From: Clostridia bacterium
Lineage (GTDB): Bacteria; Bacillota; Clostridia; Oscillospirales; CAG-272
Length of the DNA stretch: 64,000 nucleotides
Direction: 5' to 3'
Assembly: GCA_017502915.1 (NCBI GenBank)
Contig: JAFVUB010000003.1
Location: 62,001-126,000, forward strand
Part shown: positions 43,575 to 52,306 of the stretch, in pieces
Numbering within the stretch: the stretch's first letter is position 1
Layout: the number at the start of each line of letters is the position of its first letter
Position numbers and translations under genes: made by a program
The notes under the pieces: generated by a model
Seen by the model: only the letters and a program-made list of their open reading frames with translations
What the model was told of the DNA's origin: nothing
Databases searched by the model: none

Positions 43575-45650
43575 TTATGTGGGGTCGGTAGACTCTGCTA
43601 CCCTCTGCCTTGCTTTCTTGGTATGTGATGATTCCTTGCCCTCGTTTCCTCCGAGAGCCTCTGTCTCTTCCACCTCTTGGGCAGGGTTGATACCGCCACC
43701 AATCGGGGCAACAGAGGCACCGTTCATCTGCATAGCGAACTGCTTGGCATAGTTCGTGCCGTTCTGCTCACCGATAACCGATGCGAGAGCCATGACCTGC
43801 TGCTGTGCCATTATAAGCTGCTGATAGAGAGTGCCGTTCTGCGATATCTTCTGCATTATGAAGTGCTTGCGGTCAAAGTCCATCATATCGAGACAAGCGA
43901 GTGCGGCATCAGCTCTCTGCGGCTCAAAGAAGCCTGCCTGATAGAACTGAAGAGCCAATTCGTTCTGCGACATCTTTGAGTAAGGGCTCTGCTTCTGTGC
44001 GGTTATCTCTATGTCAAAGAGGGGGAGACGATATCCCATATCGATTCCCATTTCAACGCCCTGAGCTTGAGGGACGATGTTCGCGTTACTGTACTGTACG
44101 TAACGCGCCGCGCCATTCTCTCCTATTATGCGAAACTTACGGGGCATATCGTAGAACTGTCTTATAAGCTCTATAACCATAAGACATACCTTGCGGAACG
44201 CTCTGTACGACTTCTTATTGTTGTCTCTTGAGAGTTTAGATCCTGCCTCCTGCATCGCGGCAAGACCGGCAGCGGCAGTAACTCCGCCCGTAGTGCCTCC
44301 GTTTGAGACGTCGCGATTACCGGTGGTCTCCTTCAGCTCGTCTATCTTATCTCTTACCACCTGAACGTAAACGCTGCTTAGCGGCTTGCCCTGTATCGGA
44401 ACGATAGAGTCTTGCCCCAGAGTACCGTCAACGTGAACAAAATCGTTGTCAAGGTCTGCATATTCTTCCTCGTTCACGGCGCCGTCGGTGCGAATAAAGT
44501 GCCTGGGCTTTGCATTGGCAAGCATATTCTGCATAATGGCCTGATTTCCTCGGTCTATGTATGCCTGGGCGTCCTTGCCGACGTCAATATATCCAAATCC
44601 CGCTATCGTACCCTCAATTTTGTAAAGAGGATCGATAACAAAGGGGTAAAGTCCGTGATCGTACCATCCTCGCTCTGCGAAGTTAGGATCGTTTTCGGTG
44701 GCGAACAGCACGGTGTCATTGACATATTTACAGTAGTGAAGCACAGTCTTGCCGTTCACGTTCTTCTTGTAATACCAATCCACCACGATGCTCTTGTTGT
44801 TGGTGTCGACCTTGTCATCGTAGACGTACTTGGTTATATCCATCGTAGCCGCGCCGAGTCTGCCCTGAAGCTGAGGGTAGCTCTGCTCCAAAATATCATT
44901 GTCCGCAAGCTCAACGTGGAAGAGGTTGCGAGACTTCTGTATATCCATAATGCCCGATTCCCAAAACAGATTGATAAGGTCTATCTTGCGAATCGAGATG
45001 TCTCCGAGACCGTTTAACTTCGACTTGTCCCAAAAGACACCGTAAGCGCCCGCACCTGTTTTGAGTTTGTAGTTCTGTACGTCATCGTAGATCTCCTCAA
45101 AGTCGTTCTGATCGAATATCACGGGCAGTATTGACGTCAGGATCTCCGCCTCGGCCTTATCTCCTTCCTCTCTCGGGAGTACGTTGGGCGACGGGAAATT
45201 ATCCATCGCATCGGCATGTTTATTGGCAATACTGTTAAAGAGCCAGGCTGACGAAGGCTGAACGTCTTTTTTCGTATCGCGCATCTGCTCCCAATGTCGA
45301 ATTTTATACCATTGCTCATTTTCGACAATCTTCCGCTCAAGGTTTGCCTTCCCCTCCTTGTATCTCTGAAGAGTTGAATTTGCCTTCTGAAGTTGCTCCT
45401 TGCCGATGACCTGAGCAAGAGCCTTGAAGCCATCCATAGCACCCATAGCATTCATACCCTGTCCCTGCATCATCCTCTGCATCTGCATCTGATATATCCT
45501 CTGTGCCTCGGATTCTGCCGTGGGGCGAGGAGCAGATTGTCTCCGCATCAATTGCTCGTCGGGGCTTATCGTGTCCTGCGGAGCGTTCTGTGCGATCTGT
45601 GAGGGGTTCTTCTCCTCCTCTATGTTTTTCTTTCTGTTGAATAATGCCAT
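43575..45650 (-). CDS. P22-like portal protein
   Basis: A 691-residue protein. It forms the DNA entry ring of the head. The size, position before scaffold and capsid, and motifs such as NEQWYKIRHWEQMRDTKKDV, DDVQNYKLKTGAGAYGVFWD and the Gln/Met-rich helical C-terminus (ITAQKQSPYSKMSQNELALQ) fit P22-like portals. The TTGGVTAAAGLAAMQEAGSK stretch near 475 is typical. SD and ATG follow the terminase stop directly. Confidence 0.9.
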   Translation of the reverse strand: MALFNRKKNIEEEKNPSQIAQNAPQDTISPDEQLMRRQSAPRPTAESEAQRIYQMQMQRMMQGQGMNAMGAMDGFKALAQVIGKEQLQKANSTLQRYKEGKANLERKIVENEQWYKIRHWEQMRDTKKDVQPSSAWLFNSIANKHADAMDNFPSPNVLPREEGDKAEAEILTSILPVIFDQNDFEEIYDDVQNYKLKTGAGAYGVFWDKSKLNGLGDISIRKIDLINLFWESGIMDIQKSRNLFHVELADNDILEQSYPQLQGRLGAATMDITKYVYDDKVDTNNKSIVVDWYYKKNVNGKTVLHYCKYVNDTVLFATENDPNFAERGWYDHGLYPFVIDPLYKIEGTIAGFGYIDVGKDAQAYIDRGNQAIMQNMLANAKPRHFIRTDGAVNEEEYADLDNDFVHVDGTLGQDSIVPIQGKPLSSVYVQVVRDKIDELKETTGNRDVSNGGTTGGVTAAAGLAAMQEAGSKLSRDNNKKSYRAFRKVCLMVIELIRQFYDMPRKFRIIGENGAARYVQYSNANIVPQAQGVEMGIDMGYRLPLFDIEITAQKQSPYSKMSQNELALQFYQAGFFEPQRADAALACLDMMDFDRKHFIMQKISQNGTLYQQLIMAQQQVMALASVIGEQNGTNYAKQFAMQMNGASVAPIGGGINPAQEVEETEALGGNEGKESSHTKKARQRVAESTDPT

Positions 45651-47090
45651 TTATTCTTCCTCCGAAATAATCTCCATTCTCGGTCTTGCTGTCCTTGTGG
45701 TAAGATCTCCCTTGCTTATGTCAAGGTATACGTTAAGCGGATTCTTGTAATACTCATCCCTCTTCGCGGGTATCCTCGGCTTGATGGGACGAGACATACA
45801 GAAGTATCTCACCTCATCAGCAACGTGATCTTCACCGTCGGTATCGAGATCCTCTACCTTGTGGTCATCATACTGTAATGCAGGTATGGTCCTTATGAAC
45901 GCCTTGCAATTCTCAAAGACGTACATCATAGGAAAGCCGTTCTCATCGAAGGCAAGCCTATAATGCACTTGCATCCACCCTGCTATTCTCTCGTTATCTC
46001 CGGGAGTGAAGTGTATGCCGTGCTTTGATGCGCTCTCTGCCACACTCTCACCGCGGGATGCATCCCATATTGAAGGGTCTGCTATTCCCTGTATCCTTCT
46101 GCCCTTGAGCCAAGGATGCTCTCTCTCAAGCCGTGCCACCTCTTCAAATATCTTGTTGGGAGGGATGCGGAGTCCCTCGTTGTCGGTCTCGGTGCAGCCG
46201 TACCACTCAAGGATGCGGTATATAACACCTTCTTCATCCACCGCCCAATATCCCATTGAGAATGGCTTGTTGTATCCAAAGTCGAATGACCTATATATCT
46301 TCCAATTAGCTTTAGGCTCAAACGGTGCTATAACGTGAGTCCATTGCCTATCCTCGTAATGGCTTGGATCGTTGACGAACTCCTCAAAGAATGCTCCCTC
46401 AACAGAAGACCAATCTCCGAGAAGCATCATCTTCCTTCTCTTTTCGGGGAGGGACTCAAGCTGCGCCACATAGTCGGGATCTCGCTCCATAAAAGCGGTG
46501 TTGTCGTAAACCTTCGCAGGAATGAATATGTAGTCTTCAGGTCTCTCCTTGTCCTTGTATAATCTGTCTACAAAGAGCCTCTTGACCCAATGGTGACCAA
46601 CTCCTCCCGGATTCATCGTAAGGTACATACGAGGGGAGAACGATTCCTTCATAAGTCCCGACGAACGATTGGACTCACGGAGACAGTTGTATTGGAACTC
46701 GGTGAACATCGTTGCTTCTTCCATACCGATGACATCGTAAGCCTGTCCTTGGTACTGAAGAACGTCAGCCTCATTCGCACAGTATCCAAGCTTGAGCCTC
46801 GCCCCGTTGGGGAACGAGAACACCTTCTCTTGCTTGTTATACCGGGCGATCCCCCTCAAAAGGATAAGCAGAGGGTTAACGTGGTTCTCTGTAAGCTCCG
46901 GGAGGGTTCTACGAAGCAGAAGTATCTGTATACCTGCGTACCTCATACACAATAAAGCGAACTTGGTTCTCATCGCCCAAGACTTACCGCCTGCCCTTGC
47001 ACCGCCATAAGCTATGTATCTCGCTCTCGCAAGGAAGAACTCTCGCTGCTTTGGGTTGGGAGGTGGTATGTTAAGCTCTACTCTGCCCAT
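45651..47090 (-). CDS. terL: terminase large subunit
   Basis: A 479-residue DNA packaging motor. The ATPase Walker A is GGARAGGKSW (29-38), Walker B with catalytic glutamate is YDVIGMEEATMF (118-129), and the C-terminal RNase H-like nuclease has RSFDFGYNKPF near 270 and a late acidic DGEDHVADEVRYF near 420. It starts 12 bases inside the small-subunit gene and ends at the portal ATG. Confidence 0.95.
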   Translation of the reverse strand: MGRVELNIPPPNPKQREFFLARARYIAYGGARAGGKSWAMRTKFALLCMRYAGIQILLLRRTLPELTENHVNPLLILLRGIARYNKQEKVFSFPNGARLKLGYCANEADVLQYQGQAYDVIGMEEATMFTEFQYNCLRESNRSSGLMKESFSPRMYLTMNPGGVGHHWVKRLFVDRLYKDKERPEDYIFIPAKVYDNTAFMERDPDYVAQLESLPEKRRKMMLLGDWSSVEGAFFEEFVNDPSHYEDRQWTHVIAPFEPKANWKIYRSFDFGYNKPFSMGYWAVDEEGVIYRILEWYGCTETDNEGLRIPPNKIFEEVARLEREHPWLKGRRIQGIADPSIWDASRGESVAESASKHGIHFTPGDNERIAGWMQVHYRLAFDENGFPMMYVFENCKAFIRTIPALQYDDHKVEDLDTDGEDHVADEVRYFCMSRPIKPRIPAKRDEYYKNPLNVYLDISKGDLTTRTARPRMEIISEEE

Positions 47091-47551
47091 TTACTACGCT
47101 CCCCTTCGGTACCGAATGTGACCTTGATTTCGGTATCGCTGCTGTCCTCCTCCATAGCCTCCCTCTGAAGCTTTGCGATCCTCGCCTCTTGCTCACGGAT
47201 ATCAGCCTCGGACTTCACGCCCTTGCATTCCTTGAGGTACTTCATAGTGGTAGCCATCTCTTTAAGGTTTGTGGGTTGCCATACGGGAGTGTTGTCTATA
47301 AGTTCCTCCGCCTTCTGCATAAGCTTGTCTACGAGGCGGAAATAAGTATCATCTATCTTGGCATTCTGTTTGCCGATGTTCTCAATAAGTTTTGTGGTTG
47401 TTCTGTTCTTTGCCTGTTCCCTCAATTGTGTCCATTGTTCCTTGATGGCAATGTTCTTGAGATTACTGAATGGAACACCATACTTTGCGGCAAGCTTTCT
47501 GTAGCTCGTACCGCCTGCGATATACTCTGCTTTTATTTTGTTCCAATCCAC
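47078..47551 (-). CDS. terS: terminase small subunit
   Basis: A 157-residue DNA-binding subunit. The start is GTG 47549-47551, 6 bases after AAAGGAGG. The N-terminal helix-turn-helix WNKIKAEYIAGGTSYRKLAAK (3-22, split) followed by GVPFSNLKNIAIKEQW is the usual small-terminase fold; the rest is helical. It is the first gene of the late operon. Confidence 0.9.
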   Translation of the reverse strand: MDWNKIKAEYIAGGTSYRKLAAKYGVPFSNLKNIAIKEQWTQLREQAKNRTTTKLIENIGKQNAKIDDTYFRLVDKLMQKAEELIDNTPVWQPTNLKEMATTMKYLKECKGVKSEADIREQEARIAKLQREAMEEDSSDTEIKVTFGTEGERSKWAE

Positions 47552-47579
47552 AGAAAGCCTCCTTTCCTTTGATGGGTAC

Positions 47580-47616
47580 ATTCTAAAACATTATTGAGAT
47601 CAAGTGATAACCCCCC
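47580..47616 (-). promoter_or_regulatory. candidate phage late promoter (terminase operon)
   Basis: On the minus strand GGGGGGTTATC (47606-47616), 20 bp, TAGAAT (47580-47585). It matches the arrangement at 27,967-28,003 and lies just past the early-operon terminator. A leader of about 25 bases precedes the terS GTG. Confidence 0.5.
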
Positions 47617-47623
47617 ACCGCAT

Positions 47624-47655
47624 AAAAAAACAGAGGAGTACCGAAGTACCCCTCT
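47624..47655 (-). terminator. terminator of the early operon
   Basis: On the minus strand AGAGGGGTAC-TTCG-GTACTCCTCT (47632-47655, one G-T pair, UUCG tetraloop) then G and seven T. It is 5 bases past the DUF1064 gene. Confidence 0.93.
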
Positions 47656-47659
47656 TTGG

Positions 47660-47974
47660 TTATGTTTCTTTTATCTTGATGCCATGGAAATAGAGCATCA
47701 TCTTCTTCTTGAGCTTGTACGCCTCTGTGCGACACCCCTTGGAATCCTCCACCACCTTCTTGCCGTTCTCGGTGTATACGAAGTCAGCAATGTAGTACAC
47801 GGCTCTCTCGCCCTCTTGCTTTGGGAGTAGTTCATACTTGACCTGCCTCTTGAGGTCTTGGATCACCCCTGCTCTTTGAAGAAGGAGAAGCTCACACCAT
47901 CTATTCGCTTCTTTAATGGAGTCATGCTTAATGCCGTCTGAGGTCACCGTCTTTATATTGCCGTATTTACTCAT
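47660..47974 (-). CDS. DUF1064 phage nuclease-like protein
   Basis: A 104-residue protein starting at ATG 47972-47974 (MSKYGNIKTV). It shows the DUF1064 pattern FDSxxEAxRxxxL (here HDSIKEANRWCELLLLQRAG) and YYIADFVYTENGKKVVEDSK, a PD-(D/E)xK-like order. It is the last gene of the early operon and beside the terminase. Many phages of this type carry it there; a Holliday-junction or packaging nuclease role is possible but unproven. Confidence 0.8.
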   Translation of the reverse strand: MSKYGNIKTVTSDGIKHDSIKEANRWCELLLLQRAGVIQDLKRQVKYELLPKQEGERAVYYIADFVYTENGKKVVEDSKGCRTEAYKLKKKMMLYFHGIKIKET

Positions 47975-48194
47975 TGTACATCCCCTCAATGAGTGAGTGT
48001 ATCGGGCATAGTTGACACCCCGCAATGTCCTCACACCTTTTTTTCATATACCGCATCTTCTCTCCCCTGTCCTCAAAGGCAAGGTTTATAGTGTTCCCTT
48101 CTGCGAATCCCTCGCAAACTATTCTGTTAGGGTGAGTCTTGCGGTAAAATGGACACTTAACGAATTTGTCCTCCCACCTACAATTCGTTGACAT
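47967..48194 (-). CDS. small Cys-rich phage protein
   Basis: A 75-residue protein starting at ATG 48192-48194, 7 bases after GGAGG. Six cysteines (CRWEDKFVKCPFYRK, CEGF, CEDIAGCQLC) suggest a zinc-binding fold of the kind found in many Clostridia phage early regions. No function is known. Confidence 0.7.
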   Translation of the reverse strand: MSTNCRWEDKFVKCPFYRKTHPNRIVCEGFAEGNTINLAFEDRGEKMRYMKKRCEDIAGCQLCPIHSLIEGMYNE

Positions 48195-48211
48195 ATCCAA
48201 CCCTCCTCAAG

Positions 48212-48628
48212 TCATCGTCCCGAAGAGCCGAAGCCGTTGTCGCCACGGTCTGTTTCCTCAAGGCTGTCAACGAGATATGGTGTGGGAGTGAGGATCGGAA
48301 GGATAACCAGCTGAGTTATCTTATCTCCTGCCTTAACTCTGTAGTCATATCCGCTATGGTTGTAGAGCTTGACTACGATAGACCCCGTGTATCCCACGTC
48401 TATAACCCCCTCGCTGACTATGCCGTGTTTAACATTGAGACCGCTTTTGCTCTTGAGGAAGCCTACTGTACCCTCAGGCAGCTCAATATGTACTCCCGTG
48501 TCAAAGATAGCCGACTCTTTAGCCGGGACTATCTGCTCATCTCTTGCATAAAGGTCAAGACCTGCATCGGTCTCGTGCGCTCTTGTGGGTATCTTGGCCC
48601 CGTTATCAAGTTTAATTTTTATCTTCAT
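48212..48628 (-). CDS. dut: dUTP diphosphatase
   Basis: A 138-residue trimeric dUTPase that removes dUTP and provides dUMP. The five family motifs are seen in order: AHETDAGLDLYA, KSKSGLN (motif 2), GVIDVGYTGSIVV (motif 3), RVKAGDKITQLVI (motif 4) and RGDNGFGSSGR (motif 5, near the end). The start is ATG 48626-48628 behind GGAGGG; the upstream gene ends inside its first codons. Confidence 0.95.
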   Translation of the reverse strand: MKIKIKLDNGAKIPTRAHETDAGLDLYARDEQIVPAKESAIFDTGVHIELPEGTVGFLKSKSGLNVKHGIVSEGVIDVGYTGSIVVKLYNHSGYDYRVKAGDKITQLVILPILTPTPYLVDSLEETDRGDNGFGSSGR

Positions 48629-48995
48629 CTTTTCCCTCCGTGTATTTCTTTTTGAGTTCGGCAAGTGCCTCATAGTTGATATATCCGAATTGGTCAAAGC
48701 AATCCTCATAAATCTCCTCAAAAATCTCCCTTGCAAGGTCAGATTTGGTTTTGTCAACGTCTGTCCTTGGAATAAGTTCAATTCTCCCATCGGGTAGTAT
48801 TTGATATCTATCCTTTTTGAGTTCATCAATCTTGGCTTGCAACTTTTCCCACTCGCTCTTTGGTACAACATCGGCGGTGTGAAGCAATTCAAGCCATTTT
48901 GCCACATACAAAAACGCTTCTTTACCTTCAATAAGTGTGTCGGCTTTGGCTTGAATCATTTCTGAAAGTTTATCTGCATCAATATATCGTGCCAT
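48612..48995 (-). CDS. phage protein, unknown
   Basis: A 127-residue charged helical protein. The opening MARYIDADKLSEMIQAKADT is common in small phage proteins; a coiled coil follows (SEWEKLQAKIDELKKDR). The C-terminal part is acidic. It overlaps the dut start. No function can be assigned. SD AAAGGAG precedes it. Confidence 0.7.
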   Translation of the reverse strand: MARYIDADKLSEMIQAKADTLIEGKEAFLYVAKWLELLHTADVVPKSEWEKLQAKIDELKKDRYQILPDGRIELIPRTDVDKTKSDLAREIFEEIYEDCFDQFGYINYEALAELKKKYTEGKDEDKN

Positions 48996-48996
48996 A

Positions 48997-49374
48997 TCAT
49001 TCTCCTTTCATCAATTCGGGATTGTCGTGGATATTGCCGATAATTTCTAAATGGTTACAAGCCAAGCAATCCAACGGAGAAAAACCACAGTATTCAAACT
49101 TCACTTCATAGATGCCTTTTAGTGTTTCTTTTCCTTTGCTTCTTGTTTCGATTTCCTCGGTATAACTTAATATATCCCCCTCAAAAATCTTCTTGCCGTT
49201 CTTGTCGGTCAAGCCTGTGTATTGTCCTACGGTTTCAAGCGAAACAACACTATTATGTTTTCTGCTGTTGATGGTTTCCCATATTTGTGCTAAATTTTCA
49301 TAAATCAAAACGTCACCATATAACCACTCCGATCCTTGCGCTTTTGATTTCCCTCTAAACAAAATCTCCCTCAT
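48997..49374 (-). CDS. YopX family phage protein
   Basis: A 125-residue beta-rich protein starting at ATG 49372-49374 (MREILFRGKSKAQGSEWLYG). The RGKS...W.YGD opening, QYTGLTDKNGKKIFEGDIL and IIGNIHDNPEL are the YopX signature. The function of the family is not known; it is common in phages of Firmicutes. Confidence 0.9.
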   Translation of the reverse strand: MREILFRGKSKAQGSEWLYGDVLIYENLAQIWETINSRKHNSVVSLETVGQYTGLTDKNGKKIFEGDILSYTEEIETRSKGKETLKGIYEVKFEYCGFSPLDCLACNHLEIIGNIHDNPELMKGE

Positions 49375-49375
49375 A

Positions 49376-49576
49376 TCACTCACCGCCTTTCTCTCTCTTA
49401 CGACCGCACATATCTGTTCCGTTAAAGTAACAATCTTCACACCCCTCATAATAGAAACAATCTTCGCACGAAGGTTTTCTTTCAAACATCGTAAAATCTT
49501 CGTTATATAGTGCTATCGGGCAACGCCCATCAACGCAAGCCACGCCACAATAACCTTTGCACCGTTTGTTTTTCAT
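49376..49576 (-). CDS. Cys-rich phage protein
   Basis: A 66-residue protein starting at ATG 49574-49576, with ten cysteines in pairs (CKGYCGVACVDGRCP, CEDCFYYEGCEDC). It is likely zinc-binding. It belongs to the run of small early proteins between dut and the DGR and has no known function. Confidence 0.65.
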   Translation of the reverse strand: MKNKRCKGYCGVACVDGRCPIALYNEDFTMFERKPSCEDCFYYEGCEDCYFNGTDMCGRKREKGGE

Positions 49577-49577
49577 A

Positions 49578-49838
49578 TCACTCACCGCCCCTCATAGTTT
49601 TAATCAAATCTCTGTGTATGAGTTCTCTATTAAGCCACAACTGTTCGGGCGTTATGCTTACATATCCGTCAAGATCGGGAGGGTCTACCCATTCATAATC
49701 GTCAAGCGTGCTTGCGGTAGATTGCATATTCACATATACAACCTCGCCGCACAAAAACTCAACGCTGTCGTGGGGGTTTGTTCCTACTTGATGAACATAT
49801 CCGTTAGATTTATCCTTAACCCATAAATTAATTAACAC
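49578..49838 (-). CDS. phage protein, unknown
   Basis: An 86-residue protein. The start is uncertain: GTG at 49836-49838 (MLINLWVKDKSNGYVHQVG) or GTG three codons earlier at 49847, both behind AAAGGCGGTG. The product is acidic with a Trp/Tyr-rich centre (DDYEWVDPPDLDGYVSITPE). No family was recognised. Confidence 0.6.
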   Translation of the reverse strand: MLINLWVKDKSNGYVHQVGTNPHDSVEFLCGEVVYVNMQSTASTLDDYEWVDPPDLDGYVSITPEQLWLNRELIHRDLIKTMRGGE

Positions 49839-50259
49839 CGCTATCACCGCCTTTCATTTTCGCAAGAGCTTGTTCGGCTTCTTCTTGGGTGAGGAATGCC
49901 GCTTCGCCTAAATAATAATCATATTTTTTATTGAAACTATGTATATCGCTTGTGTTGATTACTATTCCTGTTTTATCAACTTCAAAATACCAATCGGTAG
50001 TCTTGTAAATGCGAGGTGTTAGATTTGGCTTATCTGCGTAGTGACTATTATAGAGAAAATACAATGTCGTTCCCACCTTACACGGCAACTCTATGACATT
50101 CTCGCTTTGCTTGCGGTAGCCTGCGTTGTATGCTCTCTCGGCATAATACATAGCGTGGCAATGCTTGTTCCCGCATTGTTCACACGACTTAATACTCGGA
50201 TGCTTTGGAATATCGCATAAATCCCAAGCCATCTCCTCAATCTGCTTCTCTTTGCTCAT
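49828..50259 (-). CDS. phage protein with N-terminal Cys cluster
   Basis: A 143-residue protein with MSKEKQIEEMAWDLCDIPKH at the start, CEQCGNKHCHAMYYAERAYN (a Cys/His cluster, about 25-44) and a basic-acidic C-terminus (TQEEAEQALAKMKGG). Proteins with this DLCDIPKHPSIKSCEQCGN-like start are frequent in Clostridia phages. The function is unknown. ATG overlaps the upstream stop. Confidence 0.68.
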   Translation of the reverse strand: MSKEKQIEEMAWDLCDIPKHPSIKSCEQCGNKHCHAMYYAERAYNAGYRKQSENVIELPCKVGTTLYFLYNSHYADKPNLTPRIYKTTDWYFEVDKTGIVINTSDIHSFNKKYDYYLGEAAFLTQEEAEQALAKMKGGDSGVN

Positions 50260-50753
50260 TCTTGATCTTCTCCAAATTCCTTTCTCAACTTTTTCTTTGC
50301 TTGATAACTAACTCCATAAACGGTCTTTCCTGTTTTAGCAAAATCTAACGCTTTTTGGTAATACACCGAAATATCACCGTTTTTTACCAGCGGAATCAAC
50401 GCATCTATTTTGTCTCGGTGTGCCTCGCTTATATAGCAATGATAAAGCCACTTGGCTTTCCTCTCATATTCGCTATGTAGTTTTGCGAAAACGTCAAGCG
50501 GTTTAAGGTCTATTGGTTTTTCATATATCGCATCATCGGAAAATCTTATAATTTCTTTTCCACAAAGAGGGCAAAATTTCATATAGCCACACTTACCTAA
50601 ACTTATGGCGTAAAATGAAACACCGCCGTAAACGTTTTGCTCAAATTTTATTGTCCCTTTGCACTCGCTACAAATATGATGCAGATAACTTGTCCCCTCA
50701 AATACGGGTATCATTACGGAAAATTCTTGTTGATCAATTTGATCTTTGCTCAT
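50256..50753 (-). CDS. phage protein with zinc-ribbon pairs
   Basis: A 165-residue protein. Two CxxC pairs (ICSECKGT near 29 and FCPLCGKEI near 61) make a zinc ribbon. The C-terminal half is helical and basic (AKKKLRKEFGEDQE). No function is known. The ATG overlaps the upstream stop by 4 bases. Confidence 0.68.
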   Translation of the reverse strand: MSKDQIDQQEFSVMIPVFEGTSYLHHICSECKGTIKFEQNVYGGVSFYAISLGKCGYMKFCPLCGKEIIRFSDDAIYEKPIDLKPLDVFAKLHSEYERKAKWLYHCYISEAHRDKIDALIPLVKNGDISVYYQKALDFAKTGKTVYGVSYQAKKKLRKEFGEDQE

Positions 50754-50992
50754 ACTTTCCTCACTTTCTTAAAGTCTTTACACGCTCCCTCGGGAACGTA
50801 AATAGGGTACATATAGTAGGAGCCGTTTTTACAAAAGCCTTTGCAACACATACCGAATACGCTGATATCTCCCGCGGAACGATCTTCAAATGACCTTGCT
50901 TCCTTAAACTCCGCGAAATGCCGGCAGCGATAACAGCACTCTGTTGGCGTTTCTTTCTTTTCAAACATCGAAAGCTGATCAGCTCTGCTCAT
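50750..50992 (-). CDS. small Cys-rich phage protein
   Basis: An 80-residue protein beginning MSRADQLSMFEKKETPTECC with seven cysteines (CCYRCRHF, CCKGFCKNG, C near the end) and a FKKVRKV tail. Likely zinc-binding; otherwise unknown. SD is AAAGGAGCAAACG. Confidence 0.65.
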   Translation of the reverse strand: MSRADQLSMFEKKETPTECCYRCRHFAEFKEARSFEDRSAGDISVFGMCCKGFCKNGSYYMYPIYVPEGACKDFKKVRKV

Positions 50993-51171
50993 CGTTTGCT
51001 CCTTTCTTCCTTCAAAAGCTTTTCCTTTTCCTCGTTATAGTGATAAATACAAGAGTCGAACAACGGAACATAAGCCTTGAACATCTTGCACCGCACCAAC
51101 CCAAACTCGTTCTTTTTGCTCGGATCGCAATGGTGGCAATCCTTACACATATTTTTCCGACTCTTCCTCAT
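50989..51171 (-). CDS. small Cys/His-rich phage protein
   Basis: A 60-residue protein (MRKSRKNMCKDCHHCDPSKK...) with a CxxCxxC cluster and two further cysteines. It begins 29 bases inside the reverse transcriptase gene end with SD AAAGGAGCGGACG. It may be a zinc knuckle; no role in the DGR is shown. Confidence 0.65.
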   Translation of the reverse strand: MRKSRKNMCKDCHHCDPSKKNEFGLVRCKMFKAYVPLFDSCIYHYNEEKEKLLKEERSKR

Positions 51172-52201
51172 CGTCCGCTCCTTTCAAAATTTTATTTATT
51201 TTTCTGTCCATAGCTCTTGCGAGATCATAACAATTCCCGTGAGATATATGATTTTTCCAAGCGTTGTACGAGGCGTTGAATTTTTCCGAGGACAATCGCC
51301 CTTTAGCGACCAATTGTGCCATCCGGACAAATTTTCTCTGCGCATTGCGCTTGTTTTGGTTTTTGAGTCTTCGGATCACCCTGCCGTTATCGGTTACGTA
51401 AGTGTGAAAGCCCAGGTAGCTGACCCCGTTTTTGAAGGGGAATATCTGTGTTTTCCCATTCAAGGTCAGATCGAGCGTTTTGAGATACTCGGTGATCACC
51501 TCAAGGCAGTATTTCAAATATTCCTTGCTTGGGTGCATCAAATAGAAATCGTCCATATAACGGCCGTAATATTCGACACCCAGCTCGCACTTTATGAGCT
51601 TGTCCATTCCGTCGAGATACAGTAACGCGAATCCTTGGTTAACTTGGTTGCCGAGTGGGATACCCTTTCCCTCTGTGCTGTCTATAAAGAGATCGCAGAG
51701 CCGGCGTATATCGGCATCGAAAAACCAATAATGAACTATGTCCTTTAGCTGCTCGTGAGATATGTTGTAAAAGAATTTCGACACGTCGCATTTTAAGATA
51801 TACCCTTTGAATCGGTACCGCTTATAAAAGGCCCTCATTTGTTCACTTAGTCTGTTAAGCCCAAACAATGTTCCTTTGCCCTTCTGACCCGCGCAGTTAT
51901 CGTATACGAAAACCTTTTGCAGCCTCGGTAAGATCACATTGTCACACAGGCTATGCTGTACGACCTTGTCCTTGAAGGACGTCGTCTGTATAACTCTTTC
52001 TTTTGGCTCGTAGACCTTAAATTCGTTATACTTTGATATTTCATAGGTCTTGTTTTTTAATTGATCTATCAAAACGTTTACTCCGTCCAGCGCATTAATG
52101 CTGAACTTTGCGGCGCTCTTCTTAAAGCCTTTTCCGCGCCGTGCCTTTCTGTAAGCCTTGTACATATTGTCAAAATCAATTACTTTTTCAAAATCGGTCA
52201 T
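51143..52201 (-). CDS. DGR reverse transcriptase
   Basis: A 352-residue reverse transcriptase. Motif A is LKCDVSKFFYNISH with D139; the palm has GIPLGNQVNQG (180-190), the DGR-class form of the LGxxxSQ motif; the catalytic YMDD is at 215-218 (YYGRYMDDFYLM); SYLGFHTYV (261-269) follows. The start is ATG 52199-52201 behind AAGGGGCT; an upstream in-frame stretch covers the template repeat but has no proper start. It uses the RNA of the repeat at 52,307-52,374 as template, miscopying adenines, and the cDNA replaces the target gene ends. It is downstream of avd and the template, in the usual order. Confidence 0.95.
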   Translation of the reverse strand: MTDFEKVIDFDNMYKAYRKARRGKGFKKSAAKFSINALDGVNVLIDQLKNKTYEISKYNEFKVYEPKERVIQTTSFKDKVVQHSLCDNVILPRLQKVFVYDNCAGQKGKGTLFGLNRLSEQMRAFYKRYRFKGYILKCDVSKFFYNISHEQLKDIVHYWFFDADIRRLCDLFIDSTEGKGIPLGNQVNQGFALLYLDGMDKLIKCELGVEYYGRYMDDFYLMHPSKEYLKYCLEVITEYLKTLDLTLNGKTQIFPFKNGVSYLGFHTYVTDNGRVIRRLKNQNKRNAQRKFVRMAQLVAKGRLSSEKFNASYNAWKNHISHGNCYDLARAMDRKINKILKGADDEEESEKYV

Positions 52202-52306
52202 ACAACATAGCCCCTTTTTGTTTATCCGTTCGGAAAGGTTGTGCGTTCTTTTGATGTGGCGTATAGGTTTCGGCTTTTGCCTACTCCGTCGAACATTCCA
52301 CCAATA

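Noticed and set aside
51143-52201. Group II intron or retron as source of the RT
   Set aside because: No intron maturase/endonuclease domains, no msr/msd layout; TR/VR pairs and Avd fit a DGR.
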